From the NCBI GenBank assembly GCA_020740775.1, contig JAHEWK010000022.1:620001-684000 (forward strand): a DNA stretch of 64,000 nucleotides. Reading direction: 5' to 3'. Source of the DNA: Ilyonectria destructans (Eukaryota; Ascomycota; Sordariomycetes; Hypocreales; Nectriaceae). Made by a program: the position numbers and the translations under genes. The notes under the pieces were generated by a model. That model searched no databases. It worked only from the letters and a program-made list of their open reading frames with translations, and was not told the origin of the DNA. The stretch's first letter is position 1; every line of letters begins with the position of its first letter. Of this stretch, positions 22,301 through 33,456 are shown one piece after another.

Positions 22301-24620
22301 AGTATATATTAGTATTATTCTTTATAGTATTATAGTTTAGCTATATAGTTAGAAGCTTAGTATTAAAGATAATCTTTTGGTATTTAATTTATTCTTTCTA
22401 TCTAACCGTCTAGTTAAGGATATTAGCAGTAATACTGTTAAATTTAATATTTAATACTAAAGAAAGCTTTTTATCTATTTTTTGGAAAAACTTTTTAGTT
22501 ACTCTACTTAATATTATATTAGTATTATAATAAGAAATAAATCAAAAAGAGAGTTATAGACTAATAGAAGAAACCAAAATAGAGTCTACTTATATAGCCT
22601 TAAGAATAAAACTAATAGAGGGGAGATATTATATTATAGTCTATATTAAGACTAAGTAGTTATAACTAGCAGTAAGATTATTACAGCCCAAATTGAGACT
22701 AGATAGTTACTATTAGCAGAACTAGGAATATACCTACTTTTCCTACTCTATTATAGTATATATATATATATATATCTATTAAATAGATTCTATTTAATAT
22801 AGTTTAATAATAATAAATATATATATTAAATAGTAACAGTTTAATACAGATTAATACTATTTAACTACTATAGTTAACTTAATATATAGTTATCTAAGAA
22901 GTATATATCTAATATAGATAGCTTCTTCATTATTAATATACCTTAATTATATTAAGTATTTTTAACTTTATTATTATTAGATATAGTATACTTATTTAAG
23001 TCTTAATCTATCTAATTTATTATAAATATAAACCCAATTAGAATTATTTCTACTCTAGACTTATAAGCCTAATATAGAAGACCAATTATTATATTAGTAG
23101 CTCTTATTTAGTATATTATTTATATTAAAACTTAAATAATATTAAATTACTATAATAGTACTAACAACTCTTATTACTACTATATCTTCTTCTAGCAGAT
23201 TAACTTATAATCCTCTTATTAATAATAATAGCGATCTTAATTTAATCTCTAAAGAAGAAGAAGAAAAAAAAGAAGAATAGATTACCATAAAAAACCTAGA
23301 GTCTTAAAAGGGTTAACTGCAAACTGATAAATAAGATTAATAAGATTCTTAATCTTACTAAAGCTAATATAACTGAAAAATAGCAGTAAATTAATAATCT
23401 AATAGTATAGTATTAGTAATACTCTTATAGAAAATCTTATTAACTAAAAGTCTATATACAAGGACTTTATTAAGAATACTACTTTTAATATAGCTAAAGA
23501 AAAGAATACTAGGGAAATTCTTTAAAGGTAAGAAAAAAGTAAATTTTATTTATAAAAAAGAATTTAAATTTTAGATAGAATAATAAACAGTTAGAATAGC
23601 TTATATAGATTATAACTAAACTGAACTTAACTCTAGAGAGGTCTCTATAGCTGTAAATTGGAAACTTAAGATAGAAGAAGCTCTTAAGAATAAAATCTAT
23701 AAAGAAGAGTCTACTTAAATCTAAAAGAAGAAATAGAAGCTACCCCTTAAACCCTTAAATAATAGTAGAAGGATATAACTTCTAATATCTATAATATCTA
23801 AATATCAGTCTTAATGTCTATAAAGCAGAAGAAAGACTAATTACTAACCAGTATAATAAGAAAATTAGAAAAAAAACTAAATATTAATAACTAACCATAA
23901 AAGTTAGTAATAAAAGTATTTCAGGCTGATAACTTATTCTTAGAATACTACTAATTATAATAACTTCTTATAAGAATATTATAAGAATCTTAATATAATA
24001 ATAATAAGATAATAAGATTAGATATAAGTACTATATATATATAGTAGAAAAGCTAAATATTAGTATAGGCACTAAAGCCAGATAAATATAAGAGCTTAGG
24101 CTCTTTCTTACTAACTGGAATATTAGAATAAATATAAATAAATACCTATAATCTAATAACTCTAATAATAGCAATAACTCTAGATATAAAGTACTAACTA
24201 GATACTTTAAAGAAGGAAGAATAAAAGATACTATATCTAACTAAGGCTCTAAAGAATATATAAGGTAGAAACTAAATAAGACTATACTAAAGTACCTCAT
24301 ATAATAAACCTTAAATATAATAGAAGAATAAAATATCTATATCTATATAATCTAATATAAAGACAAACTAAAGTTAAATAAACACCCTAAATAAATAATT
24401 CTTAGTAATGAACTGAAACTGAACTACTAATATCTAGAATATATTAATATATTATAGCTATTATATACCTACTATAAGTGCCTACTTTATTACTTTAAGA
24501 AACTCTACTGTAACTGCTATTTAGTATAAACTGTATTTTAGCTGATACAATAGTTCTATAAAGAAATAGAGATATAAGATTATAAAGTTATTAAATAGTT
24601 TAAAGAACTAAAAGTAGTAT
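22301..24620. other. RIP-like retroelement debris
   Basis: AT-rich sequence with short coding-like stretches on the + strand broken by many TAA and TAG codons, such as SREVSIAVN near 23,640 followed by KIEEALKNK. It may be a degraded gag or capsid region, but no domain can be assigned safely. It continues on the other side of the solo LTR at 24,621. Confidence 0.45.
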
Positions 24621-25052
24621 TGTGACGGTCAAGGTTCCCAACGTAGTAAACCGTAACCTGATTGGTTTATGTTGGCAGTTGTAACGGGGCGTGGCGTGCT
24701 GAGCGTAGGGTCGCGTATCACGTCTGATAATGTCAAGAAGTGTTCTTGAGTAATCAAATTGTATTGAAAGCTGGAGAGCTATCTAGACATAAGGAAGTGG
24801 GAATGAGTGAAGCTATATACTTCGTGTTTTCGTGAGTCGAACAGAGTCGAACCGACCGTGTTCGACTTGCATGTCGAACGGAGTCGAACCGACCTCGTTC
24901 GACTTGCATATGGGCGAACAACCCTATTGGTGAGTCGAACAGAGTCGAACCGCCCTCGTTCGACTTGCATATGGTCGAACAACCTTATTGGTCGGCACGG
25001 AATGTGGGATATTCCGTTCCGTCTTCACACCTTTCCCCATCTGGTCGTAACA
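24621..25052. mobile_element. Solo LTR, 432 bp, with 5-bp target duplication and internal repeat
   Basis: The ends are TGTGACGGTC and GGTCGTAACA, flanked by AGTAT on both sides (24,616-24,620 and 25,053-25,057). Between 24,835 and 24,995 it holds about 2.5 diverged copies of a repeat rich in GTCGAAC and its inverse GTTCGAC. The last two units share gagtcgaacagagtcgaacc and cttgcatatgg. Composition is GC-balanced, so it either inserted after RIP stopped acting here or escaped it. The two small opposite-strand ORFs inside follow from the repeat and are not genes. Confidence 0.9.
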
Positions 25053-25057
25053 AGTAT

Positions 25058-27700
25058 AACTTATATTATATAGTAATTTCTACTCTAATAAATATATTAA
25101 GGACTTAATAATTAATAACTATATTATCAAGAAATACTATATTTATAAGGGGCAGAAGGTTTAGTTATAGTATAGTCTATTAAAATATCTAGCTAACTAT
25201 ACTATAAGCTGCTAGAATAAGAAATACCTTAAGTATATAGAATATATATAGAAGATCTATAATTAGATCTATAAAATATATAAAGATAGATTTAACTTTA
25301 AAGAATAAACTAAAGGAGAACTCTATAATAGGCTAGAGTATAAAGAAATCTTTATATAAGTATATAAATTTCTTTTTTACTATCTGTAATAAAGTAATAC
25401 ATAAATATAATAGAAAAAGAAAAACTATTTCTAAAACAGACTCTATATACTATAAAATATCTTAAGGAAGATACTCTTATAATAGAAGTCTAAATATAAG
25501 ATATACAGATAATAGTTTAGCGGCGGAAAGAGTTAATAGCTAACGCCCAAATTATATACTATTTCTTAAGAGGGTGTACAGAAAAGCATTATATAAGCGT
25601 CTTGCTTAGTCGGCCTGGAGCTGCACCAGACTATATATATATAGTCGGATTGATCTGAGGCTTATATCTCCTAATAGGAAAGTATCTAATTAGATACTCT
25701 ATTGGGTCAGCTGCAGGAAATAATAGTGGTAAGGTATCGATAAGGCTTGTAGCAGCCTGTTAATTGGCGAAGTAGAAGACTGAGGTCGGATAAGGATTGT
25801 AACTACAGTTAAAAATAGTCTTATAAAAATCTCTTAAAAATTAAAGGCAAAAAGTCTTTATTAACTCTTATAAAATAAAGTCTTTAAGACCTCTATCTCT
25901 CTAACTAAAAAGAAAATTTAATAATAAAAGATAAGATAGTCCTCCCTTCTTCTATATATAGCTTCCTCCCCTACTTATCCCTATTATATTCCTACTAGCA
26001 ACTAGCTAGCCTATATATCCCAGACTTCCCGCTATATACCTCCTCCATAATCCGATAATTATCCTTAATTAGAATAGGATTGTATATATTGTAGCTACCT
26101 CCCTATTTAAGTTTCCAACTAAAGAAAAGTTATATACAGTAGTAAAGTATCTAAGTGACTGTATCTTATTAGATACTTCTGAAGACTAACTCCTCCCTAT
26201 AATAAAATTCCTCCTCTTAATAAGCCTCTCTATCTACTTCTACTTTCTTCCAGTAGAGAAAGGTAAATAATAGTACTCTTACTTATTACTTATTATTATT
26301 AAGCCTTATACTGATAGTAATACTCCTTCCGACTGATTTTTATAATAGCTAGTAGGATAATATCTGTATATATATAGTATTAATAAGACTATCCCACTGA
26401 GATATGGAAATTAGACTCTTTGGGATGTAGGTTATATAGATCTTTAACTTAGGTATATATAGTATTATTCGGTTAATAATATAAGGAAGGTCTATAGAAT
26501 TAGTATTAATAGTTATCTTCTTTATAATGCTACTAATAGTGATATTGTTAAAGTTAATCTAGCCTTATAGAACTATTTAATTATTAATAAAGATAGAAGT
26601 AGCTCTATTAATAAATTAAGTAGTAGAAATAGCTGTAGATCTAGTGGTATAGATATCTTATAAATAAGGAGGGCTAGGCGAGGGATTCTTTATTAAGATA
26701 TTACTCTTAGCAGACCCTTTAGGTATATCTCTTATTAATATATTACTTCCAGCTGGTATCTGACGAGTAGGGCTTAGGATTAAGAGTTTGGGAGTCAGCT
26801 TGGGCAACTATTTAGGTGAGGTTATTAGTAAGGTCTTAATGCTTTTAATCCCTTCTATAAGGTTGGCTATTAATTTAGGCTTAGGTTCTTTAGGGTCCTT
26901 AGGAGCTAACTTAATAGACTTTAAGGACTTAGCGATAGATAGGGCTTTTTCATTGAGGGGATAGAGATAGGTAATGCTTTTAGAGATATAGTAGTGCCTA
27001 AAGAGATAATACTTCTAACCTTATTTCTGGCTGACTTAGGCAGCCTATTTCTAATTATTAAATTTATTAATTAAGCTGCTATCTTTACTATAAAAAAAGT
27101 CAAATAGTAATAATATTAAGATTGTTATATTTATATAGATTAAGTTTATAACTTAGTATATTTTTAATATTAAGAATAAACTATTTAGTAATAAAATAGC
27201 TAAAAAAAGCAAAATATAGTTACAGACTGTAAATTATAGAGAATTTAACTACAATCAGACTTTTAATTGCTATTTAAATAATAAGAATAAATTAGAAATT
27301 GCAATTAGAGATACTTAAATTACTATACTAAAGTTATAATAGTAGATATAGAATCTAAATTAATTAATTAACTTTAATACTATCTATAGATAAAAATAAT
27401 ACAAATTAAAATATATAATAATTCCAATTTGTAGTTATATAATAGTCTCTTCACTTTTTTAATTTACCTTCTACTTAATATTATATTATATTAGTAAAGT
27501 AAAAAAAGGCAGTTATATATACAATACAATTACAGATTCTATTACCCCCTCTCTAATGGATAGAGGAGGGCCTTTGCGGCACGCTTAGTCAACCCCTGGG
27601 TATATAAGTCTCTTTATAAGTCTGGCTTTCTCTTATTATTCCCGCTTACACTCTCCTCTCTAGTATAGAAAGGTAGCTTACGTAGTCCTACTATGTAATG
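25058..27700. other. AT-rich debris with a less degraded strip; possible LTR near the right edge
   Basis: Mostly RIP-like sequence. Segment 25,500-25,800 is less mutated (for example ttagcggcggaaagagttaatagc in two pieces) but has no ORF. Near 27,540-27,690 a block with a tatataag box followed by a pyrimidine-rich stretch looks like an LTR promoter region; its ends could not be defined. No intact gene was seen. Confidence 0.5.
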
Positions 27701-27890
27701 GAATAGACAGATTAGTCTGTGCTTGGGCCTTCAGCCCTAAGCACATGTCATGTCCTCGCTTGTCACCTTTCTGACAGCTATGGTCCTTAGTAAGCTGCTC
27801 CACCAGCAGATGTCTCTTGTAAGATATGTGTTCTAAAACTCGCTGCTAAAATCAGATATTAGACACATCTAATGTCTAATACCACATGGC
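27700..27890. other. Cluster of hairpins at the edge of the gene island
   Basis: Three inverted repeats lie close together: acagattagtctgt near 27,705; TGTGCTTGGGCC with GCCCTAAGCACA near 27,718-27,745; and TATTAGACA with TGTCTAATA near 27,856-27,881. They mark the transition from AT-rich debris to the thaumatin-like gene. Function is unknown. Confidence 0.5.
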
Positions 27891-27967
27891 GCGAGATCTG
27901 ACGTACCGGCCCGATGGGCATATTTTACGGATGCTATATTATAGTTCGGCATCTCTGGGTTGTGATC

Positions 27968-28794
27968 ATGGCAAGTCTATTGTTAGTTGGTCGGTGTCAA
28001 GTTTTCTCGATACTACGAGCGACTCTTTATGCATTGATGTGTTGTCTCATTACTAGCCAACACATCACTTTTAATATCGTAAACAACTGCAGCGACCAGA
28101 GCATATGGCCCGCTCTAACCGGCAACACGTCTTTGATCGGGTCTCCCAACCCTTTGACCAGTTCATCGCCTCTCTTCCCGAAGCAATCCATCCAAACTTT
28201 TCCTATCCCATTGCCCTGGTCAGGCAGGATATGGGCTCGTCAATTTTGTGCTTCTGACGGAACTAACTGCTTGATAGGTGATTGCTCCGAGTCGACTTGC
28301 TGGGGTCATTCATCGCAAAATACTTCTCTTTTCGAGATTACGGCATCCGATCTTCAGGTGGTCTACGATGTCAGCCTTGGTACGATTCGCCAGCATGTTG
28401 ACGTATCAGGCTCCTGACAATACTAGTGGACGGTTTCACCATGGGTATCACCGGTATGCCGACGAACAAGAATTGCGAGACGATTTCCTGTCAGGTCCCC
28501 CCTTATCTTGGGTTCGGGGAAAGCGGCAAGCCGCTGTGCCCCGAGTCCAACATACGATCTTTCCAGAAGCACGGAAACTTGTCTCAGGTCTATGCTTGTC
28601 TATCAGATTGTTCACTCTACGGCCTTGGGCAGTACTGCTGCTCCGACGAGTTTGAGACGCCAGGTGCTTGCGAGCCGAGTAGTCAATGGTTCAAAGCTGC
28701 ATGTCCCGGTGCGTACAATTTTGCGTTTGATGATTCTGTTTTGAGACACTGCGAATTGACCGACTTTACTATTGTTTTTGGTTGCCCAACTTAG
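27968..28794 (+). CDS. Secreted thaumatin-like protein (PR-5 type)
   Basis: A two-exon gene: 27,968-28,379 and 28,427-28,794, about 259 residues. The 47-bp intron (GTACGA...TACTAG, with a CTGAC branch site) restores YDVSLVDGFTM, the family's signature stretch across the acidic cleft. The mature part from HITFNIVNNC contains 16 cysteines, as expected for the eight disulfides of full-length thaumatin-like proteins, including QYCC and the final FGCPT. The start at 27,968 gives a hydrophobic leader of about 45 residues. An in-frame ATG at 27,914 and one at about 28,038 are alternatives. Thaumatin-like proteins bind beta-glucans and are secreted; in fungi they are thought to act on the cell wall or on competitors. 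The nearby class III chitinase is a PR-8-type protein. The gene looks intact. Confidence 0.92.
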
Positions 28795-29880
28795 AAGAAG
28801 AGCAAGCAGCGATGAATAGACCATTTCTGGGGAAAGAGTGACTATTATGCCTCCTCGACAGTATGTCGAGCACTTTTCTTAGTTTGGCTAGCATCTATTA
28901 TTACCCAGCTCTTACTAGCCGCTTGACAAGAAAACTAGTACAGGGGACAGCTAGATCTTTGATGGATTATCGCGAATAAATGTGAATCGCGTTCGATATG
29001 GACGTAGTATAGAGTCGTCTTAATATCACTTAGCCTTCTAAGATGTCGGAGCGTGTGAGGAGAATATCTACAGAATCCTTAGTCTGAACTAGCCCTGCTC
29101 GTGCGAACAGTGAGATATTTGTCTCTCAAGCCTCCGCAGGGCGTATCCTTCGCGAAGGTCATGCAGCTTGGCTTAGTAGTCGATTGAAGAAAACGTTTAT
29201 ATTACTGGGGTCATCTCACATCATAAGCTCCTCGACCTTTCGCCAGCCGGGCTACTTGGTAAGTGTTTCACTTTCTATCACTGGTTTTACAGTCACTCCT
29301 TCTTGTAAGACTCCTATATAGCGATGAGCATAGATTATATGTGAACTAGACTAAATGCAAAGGTAGATTGCGTTTGGCAAGTCATATGCAGCTAGGCGAC
29401 GGCTCACGGGTTGCGCCTACATCATGAAGTTGCAGCACTTGCGGTTTCGCTCAATCGCTAGCCAGCATCTCTTTGTTCATTTCCACTCAGATTTCCTCTT
29501 TCTTTCTTCTTTTTCTACTGTGACATAATGGACCTGTCTTTCAATCTTCCTACGATGCATCCCATGTGGCTTATTGCTATTTTTACACCGTAGATTGTTT
29601 TTGCAAATGATGGATAAGGATGCATCGCTTTTTGTTTGTTGTTTCTCTATATTGCTATGCCGTAACCAAGGAGAAATCTGGCGTTGAGATTCGATACAGT
29701 ACTCCCTACCAAGTTTGATCCAGCTATGAGCCAGCACGCCGTACCGTCGCACCAGGCTGGGAACGTCTGTCGATAGAGGAAAAGGATGAAGGAACTCGCA
29801 TGAATTTTAGTTAAGCAGACGTGGAATCAAGAACACCCGCCATCACCGCAGCTGCTGTGATTACTCTGAATAGTAAACCC
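28795..29880. other. Intergenic, no gene supported
   Basis: Normal GC. A 91-residue minus-strand ORF at 29,477-29,752 lacks any recognisable feature and lies in the 3' flank of the H3 gene. Nothing else was seen. Confidence 0.6.
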
Positions 29881-30410
29881 TCAGCTGATTTTTCTGATCG
29901 AGAACGAAGGATGTAAGCCTCCTGAAGTCAAGCGCCGGGCAAGTTCGATATCTTTCTGTAGTGGAAGAGTTTTCATCAGGGTCAGATCAGCTTACTTTGC
30001 CATCGATTCAAGGTACCTTTTGGATGGTTACGCGCTTGGCATGAATAGCACAAAGGTTGGCTTCTTCGAATAGACTTGCAAGATAGCACTCTGCACTTTC
30101 CTGTAGAGCTCCGATAGCTGCGCTCTGGAAACGGACGGGAGACTTGACAAACAGAGCTATCTCTTTAATCTGTGAAGTGTCTGAGCAATTGTGGCGACGA
30201 GTGTGGGCATTCTCATACTAAGCGTTGGAAAGCCAACCTCGGGATTAGGAGATCTGTGCTCTGTTGGAATTTTCTTATCTCCCGTAGAGATACGGTACCT
30301 GGTTTGTAGCGGTATTTTCTAGTTGCTTCCAAGTTACGAATATTCTTGAAATTTTTTCTCGGTGCTTGCCCTCTAGACGATATCTGAAAAGTTTGCTTGA
30401 TTCGAGCCAT
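29881..30410 (-). CDS. Divergent histone H3 variant
   Basis: Three exons on the minus strand: 30,410-30,219, 30,169-30,017 and 29,955-29,881, giving 139 residues against 136 in canonical H3. Both introns (49 and 61 bp) have GT/AG ends and restore the histone fold exactly. Exon 1 holds the tail and [20 protein letters not shown]. Exon 2 starts [18 protein letters not shown] and runs through [12 protein letters not shown]. Exon 3 gives [10 protein letters not shown], then a non-canonical tail ending RKIS. Loop 1 has canonical length, so this is not a CENP-A-like protein. The N-terminus is [20 protein letters not shown]4, S10 and K18 are kept, while T3, K9 and K14 are replaced by I, I and Q. Seven residues around K27 are missing, and K56 is Q. 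K79, K115 and K122 are kept. It should package DNA in a nucleosome but cannot carry H3K9 or H3K27 methylation. It is divergently transcribed from the chitinase gene. Confidence 0.93.
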
Positions 30411-31002
30411 AAACGACTGATGCATCCAGATTTTGGAATTTTATACTGCTTGATATCTTACGCTCATAGAAGAACCTGTCATCGTCCGTCATATGCGAAA
30501 GTATACGTACACCTACGAGATAGAAACGTAAGAACACATGCACAATGACTTACTTGGCTCGTCTTTTCGTCAGTCCGAACTTACAGCCTCTGTACCTCAA
30601 GCGTTATTAAAGATTCAGTACTATACTCCTGGTAGCAAGTCTTCATCGAGTTTCCAGGTATAGCTGCTTGAAGGGAGTCAATAAAGAATGCAGATAAATT
30701 GAAGGCTCCGATCAGCTACTGTAGGATCTACTTTATGTACATATTATGTCATCAGTGCTTGCTATTCTCTCACAGACTCGAAGCGTCAAGCTCTCTTCCT
30801 GTAGTCAAACTCTCCAACCTTAGTCACGTGAACTTCCCATACTCGAATGCAGTCACCGAGTACAGTGATTGTAGTTCATACACAATTACTTCCAGTCCTA
30901 TATGTGTTTGGAAAGATAAGTGTCACTGAGATTACATTGCATTCGTCGATATAGCACACGAAACTAGGTATTTGAACCGACCTCCACGCGTTCTTGATCT
31001 TC
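30411..31002. promoter_or_regulatory. Shared divergent intergenic region between H3 variant and chitinase
   Basis: The 592 bp between the two opposite start codons must hold both promoters. No clear TATA box or named binding site could be assigned. Short ORFs here are not convincing. Confidence 0.4.
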
Positions 31003-32208
31003 ATGCGACATGTGTCTTTGCTCTTCGCGCTCGCAGCCCTTCCATTTCACGCCCGAGCGGGTTTTCAATTGAATTCTTCACGAAATGTGGCTGTCTACTG
31101 GGGTAAGTTAAATGAGATATGCGGCTTGATCATGGTTATAACGGGCCTGAACCAGGGCAAAACTCCTTTGCCCAAAGTAGCGGTTCCGTCTCTCAGCAAC
31201 GCCTTTCATACTATTGCTCGAGTAGGTATGTCTCTGTCAAAAAGGTGACCAGGCGTTGACAAATGGTACAGATCCACACATCGACGTAAGTTTGTGTGCA
31301 CAGCTCGAGGGGCAGAAGTCTACTAATTCTGAGAGAGAAGATTATACCACTTGCTTTTTTGAATGGAATGAGCCCCCTATCACTGAACTTGGCGAATGCC
31401 GGCAACAAATGTTCCCCTTTCTCCGACAATCCCCAACTGTTACAATGTCCCCAAGTCGAGTGAGTCTCCTAAGACATCGCGGCATGCTTGAATGCTTATT
31501 CTCTTCTGAAGGCAAGATATCATTACCTGCCAACAGGTCTACGGCAAGACTATCTTACTGTCCATAGGTGGCGCCACATACAGTCAAGGGGGTTTCCAAA
31601 CTGCCGAAGAAGCATTTAATGCTGCTCATGCAGTTTGGGAGATGTTTGGCCCTGTTTCCCCCAGCAGCTCCGGTAGTCGTCCATTCGGTTCCGCAGTAAT
31701 TGACGGATTCGACTTTGACATCGAGAGTCCGGTCAGTAACATGCCCGTCTTCGGAAGCGAGCTAAGAAGACTTATGGATCGAAGCACGGCTGCGAGTGGA
31801 AAACGCTTTTATCTCTCGGCAGCTCCGCAGTGTCCGTTTCCTGACATGTTTAACCAGGAGCTTCTGGGTGCTGTAGAGTTCGATGTCGTCATGATCCAAT
31901 TTTACAATAATTACTGTGGCGTCGACTCCTTCGCTCAAGGTTCCGCAACACAGATCAGTTTCAACCTTGATGTTTGGGACAACTGGGCACGCAACAGTTC
32001 TCCCAAGTCGAACACCAAGGTCATGGTTGGTATTCCAGCGGCCCCAGGTGCTGCTGGTAGGGGATTTGTAGAGGGTGCTCAACTGAAGGAGGTGATTCGT
32101 TTCAGCAAAAGATTTCCGAGTTTTGGCGGAGTGATGATGTGGGACATGTCGCAGCTCTACAGTAAAACCGGTTTCCTTGAAGAGATTAACACAGATCTGA
32201 ACACTTGA
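31003..32208 (+). CDS. Secreted class III chitinase, glycoside hydrolase family 18
   Basis: Five exons: 31,003-31,102, 31,156-31,221, 31,272-31,285, 31,341-31,459 and 31,512-32,208, giving 331 residues. The leader MRHVSLLFALAALPFHARA is a typical signal peptide. Splicing joins NVAVYWGQNSFAQ, RLSYYCSNPHIDIIPLAFL, LANAGNKCSPF and LLQCPQVEQDI. Then come KTILLSIGGATYSQ and the catalytic DGFDFDIE (DxxDxDxE with the acid glutamate). Exon 3 is a 14-nt microexon; without it the conserved IDIIPLAFL is lost. Conserved QFYNNYC and GGVMMWDMSQ follow, and there is no chitin-binding module. Length matches plant-type class III chitinases, which hydrolyse chitin outside the cell. The gene looks intact. The ATG at 31,003 is the first in frame before the signal peptide. 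Confidence 0.95.
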
Positions 32209-32520
32209 GTTACTACCACTTCTAATAGAGATAGATTGAGATTTATTAGGGTGTATTAGTTCTTAAATCAACTTTTAATAATAATAAAGCTTGCTTTCTT
32301 CTTGTAGTATAATATAATAGTAGAGTTTAAGAGTTTAACTATTTAATAAATTATACTATTTAAGTTAATTTTCTACTATAAAAAACATTACTATTTTAAT
32401 ACTACTATAATAATATAAAATAGCTATACTATAAGTTAGCTTAAATTTTTATTTTATTTTTTATATAATATTAATAAAAATAATATTATATTTAATATTT
32501 AAAATTAATATATTATTTAC
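32209..32520. other. AT-rich patch, no gene
   Basis: About 300 bp of TA-rich sequence with poly-T and ttaata words between GC-normal blocks. It is probably a transposon scrap. Confidence 0.5.
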
Positions 32521-33456
32521 CCCTACTATGAAGATCGAAGTCCCTGTTCTAAGCCTCCCCCCACACTCCGATTAAGACACAAACGTAACAGGTCGCAACT
32601 ACGTCGATTGGTCTTATCCACTTCATAAGGTTCGCCGATGAGTGTCGGAATACTGTAATACTAGACCACGAACAGTTGGCAGTGCATAGTTGAACGATAT
32701 GACAATTTTAAGTGAGCTCCACATAGCGAGTCATCATTATTCCTCCTTTCTCAAACCCACTCCTACTGTAAGTCGGAGTAGATCCTTCCCGTTTCAGCTC
32801 TCGGATACAAAGATTAGATCCCAGTGATCAGGCATATACGACATCTCTGCTAGCGTTAGAGGGATTATGGCGAAATACAGTAAACCTATCCGGGATATAG
32901 ACTACATGCGTCCGGTATAGCTGTCTCAACAGGCGGTATTGCGACAGTCGCCCGCATAAGTGCGTCGCTGCCCAAGTTCGGACCCGGTCAGAGCGCCTAG
33001 TGTGACGCGATAAAGACGCGACGAAGCCGTGGTCTGTGCTTGGGTACGCCTTAACACCAGTGTACGTGCGGCGAGGTACGTACGCGCCCCGGTTCTCTGG
33101 CCGTGACTTCTCCTTGTCGGCAACTCTGTATCGGCTGATCGTAATGCATTCTCGCACACCTTCGGTGGGCATATGAGACGGCATGTCACACTGAATGGAT
33201 AGGAGAACGATGATAATGATGAAAGCTCTTGATTTCGAGCTAAGGGACGGGCCTAGAGCCCGTCTTTTATACATGATGAAGACGGCTGCTGCCGGAAGCG
33301 GCAGTCCGCCGCCACCGCACAGGGGCCGGCGATGTGGTCTGAGTAACAGGAGAAAGAAAGAAAAGTCGCGTTGTCTAGGAAAGCCGGAAATGAGGTTATT
33401 ATGCGTCTCAGAATGACCCCGAAATGTGATAGTTATCGTCGGGGAGCTCCTAATGA
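32521..33456. other. GC-normal intergenic, no gene supported
   Basis: A 210-residue minus-strand ORF (32,828-33,460) is low-complexity (RRPLCGGGGLPLPAAAV) without recognisable domains and shares its right edge with the next gene. I do not call it. Confidence 0.5.

Noticed and set aside
24779..25073. Two opposite ORFs rich in VRPYASRT or ESNR repeats
   Set aside because: Both come from the internal GTCGAAC repeat of the solo LTR.
29477..29752. 91-codon minus-strand ORF
   Set aside because: No features, and located in the 3' flank of the H3 gene.
29881..30410. H3 gene as centromeric CenH3
   Set aside because: Loop 1 has canonical length ([15 protein letters not shown] aligns without insertion) and no CENP-A-type insertion or tryptophan is present.
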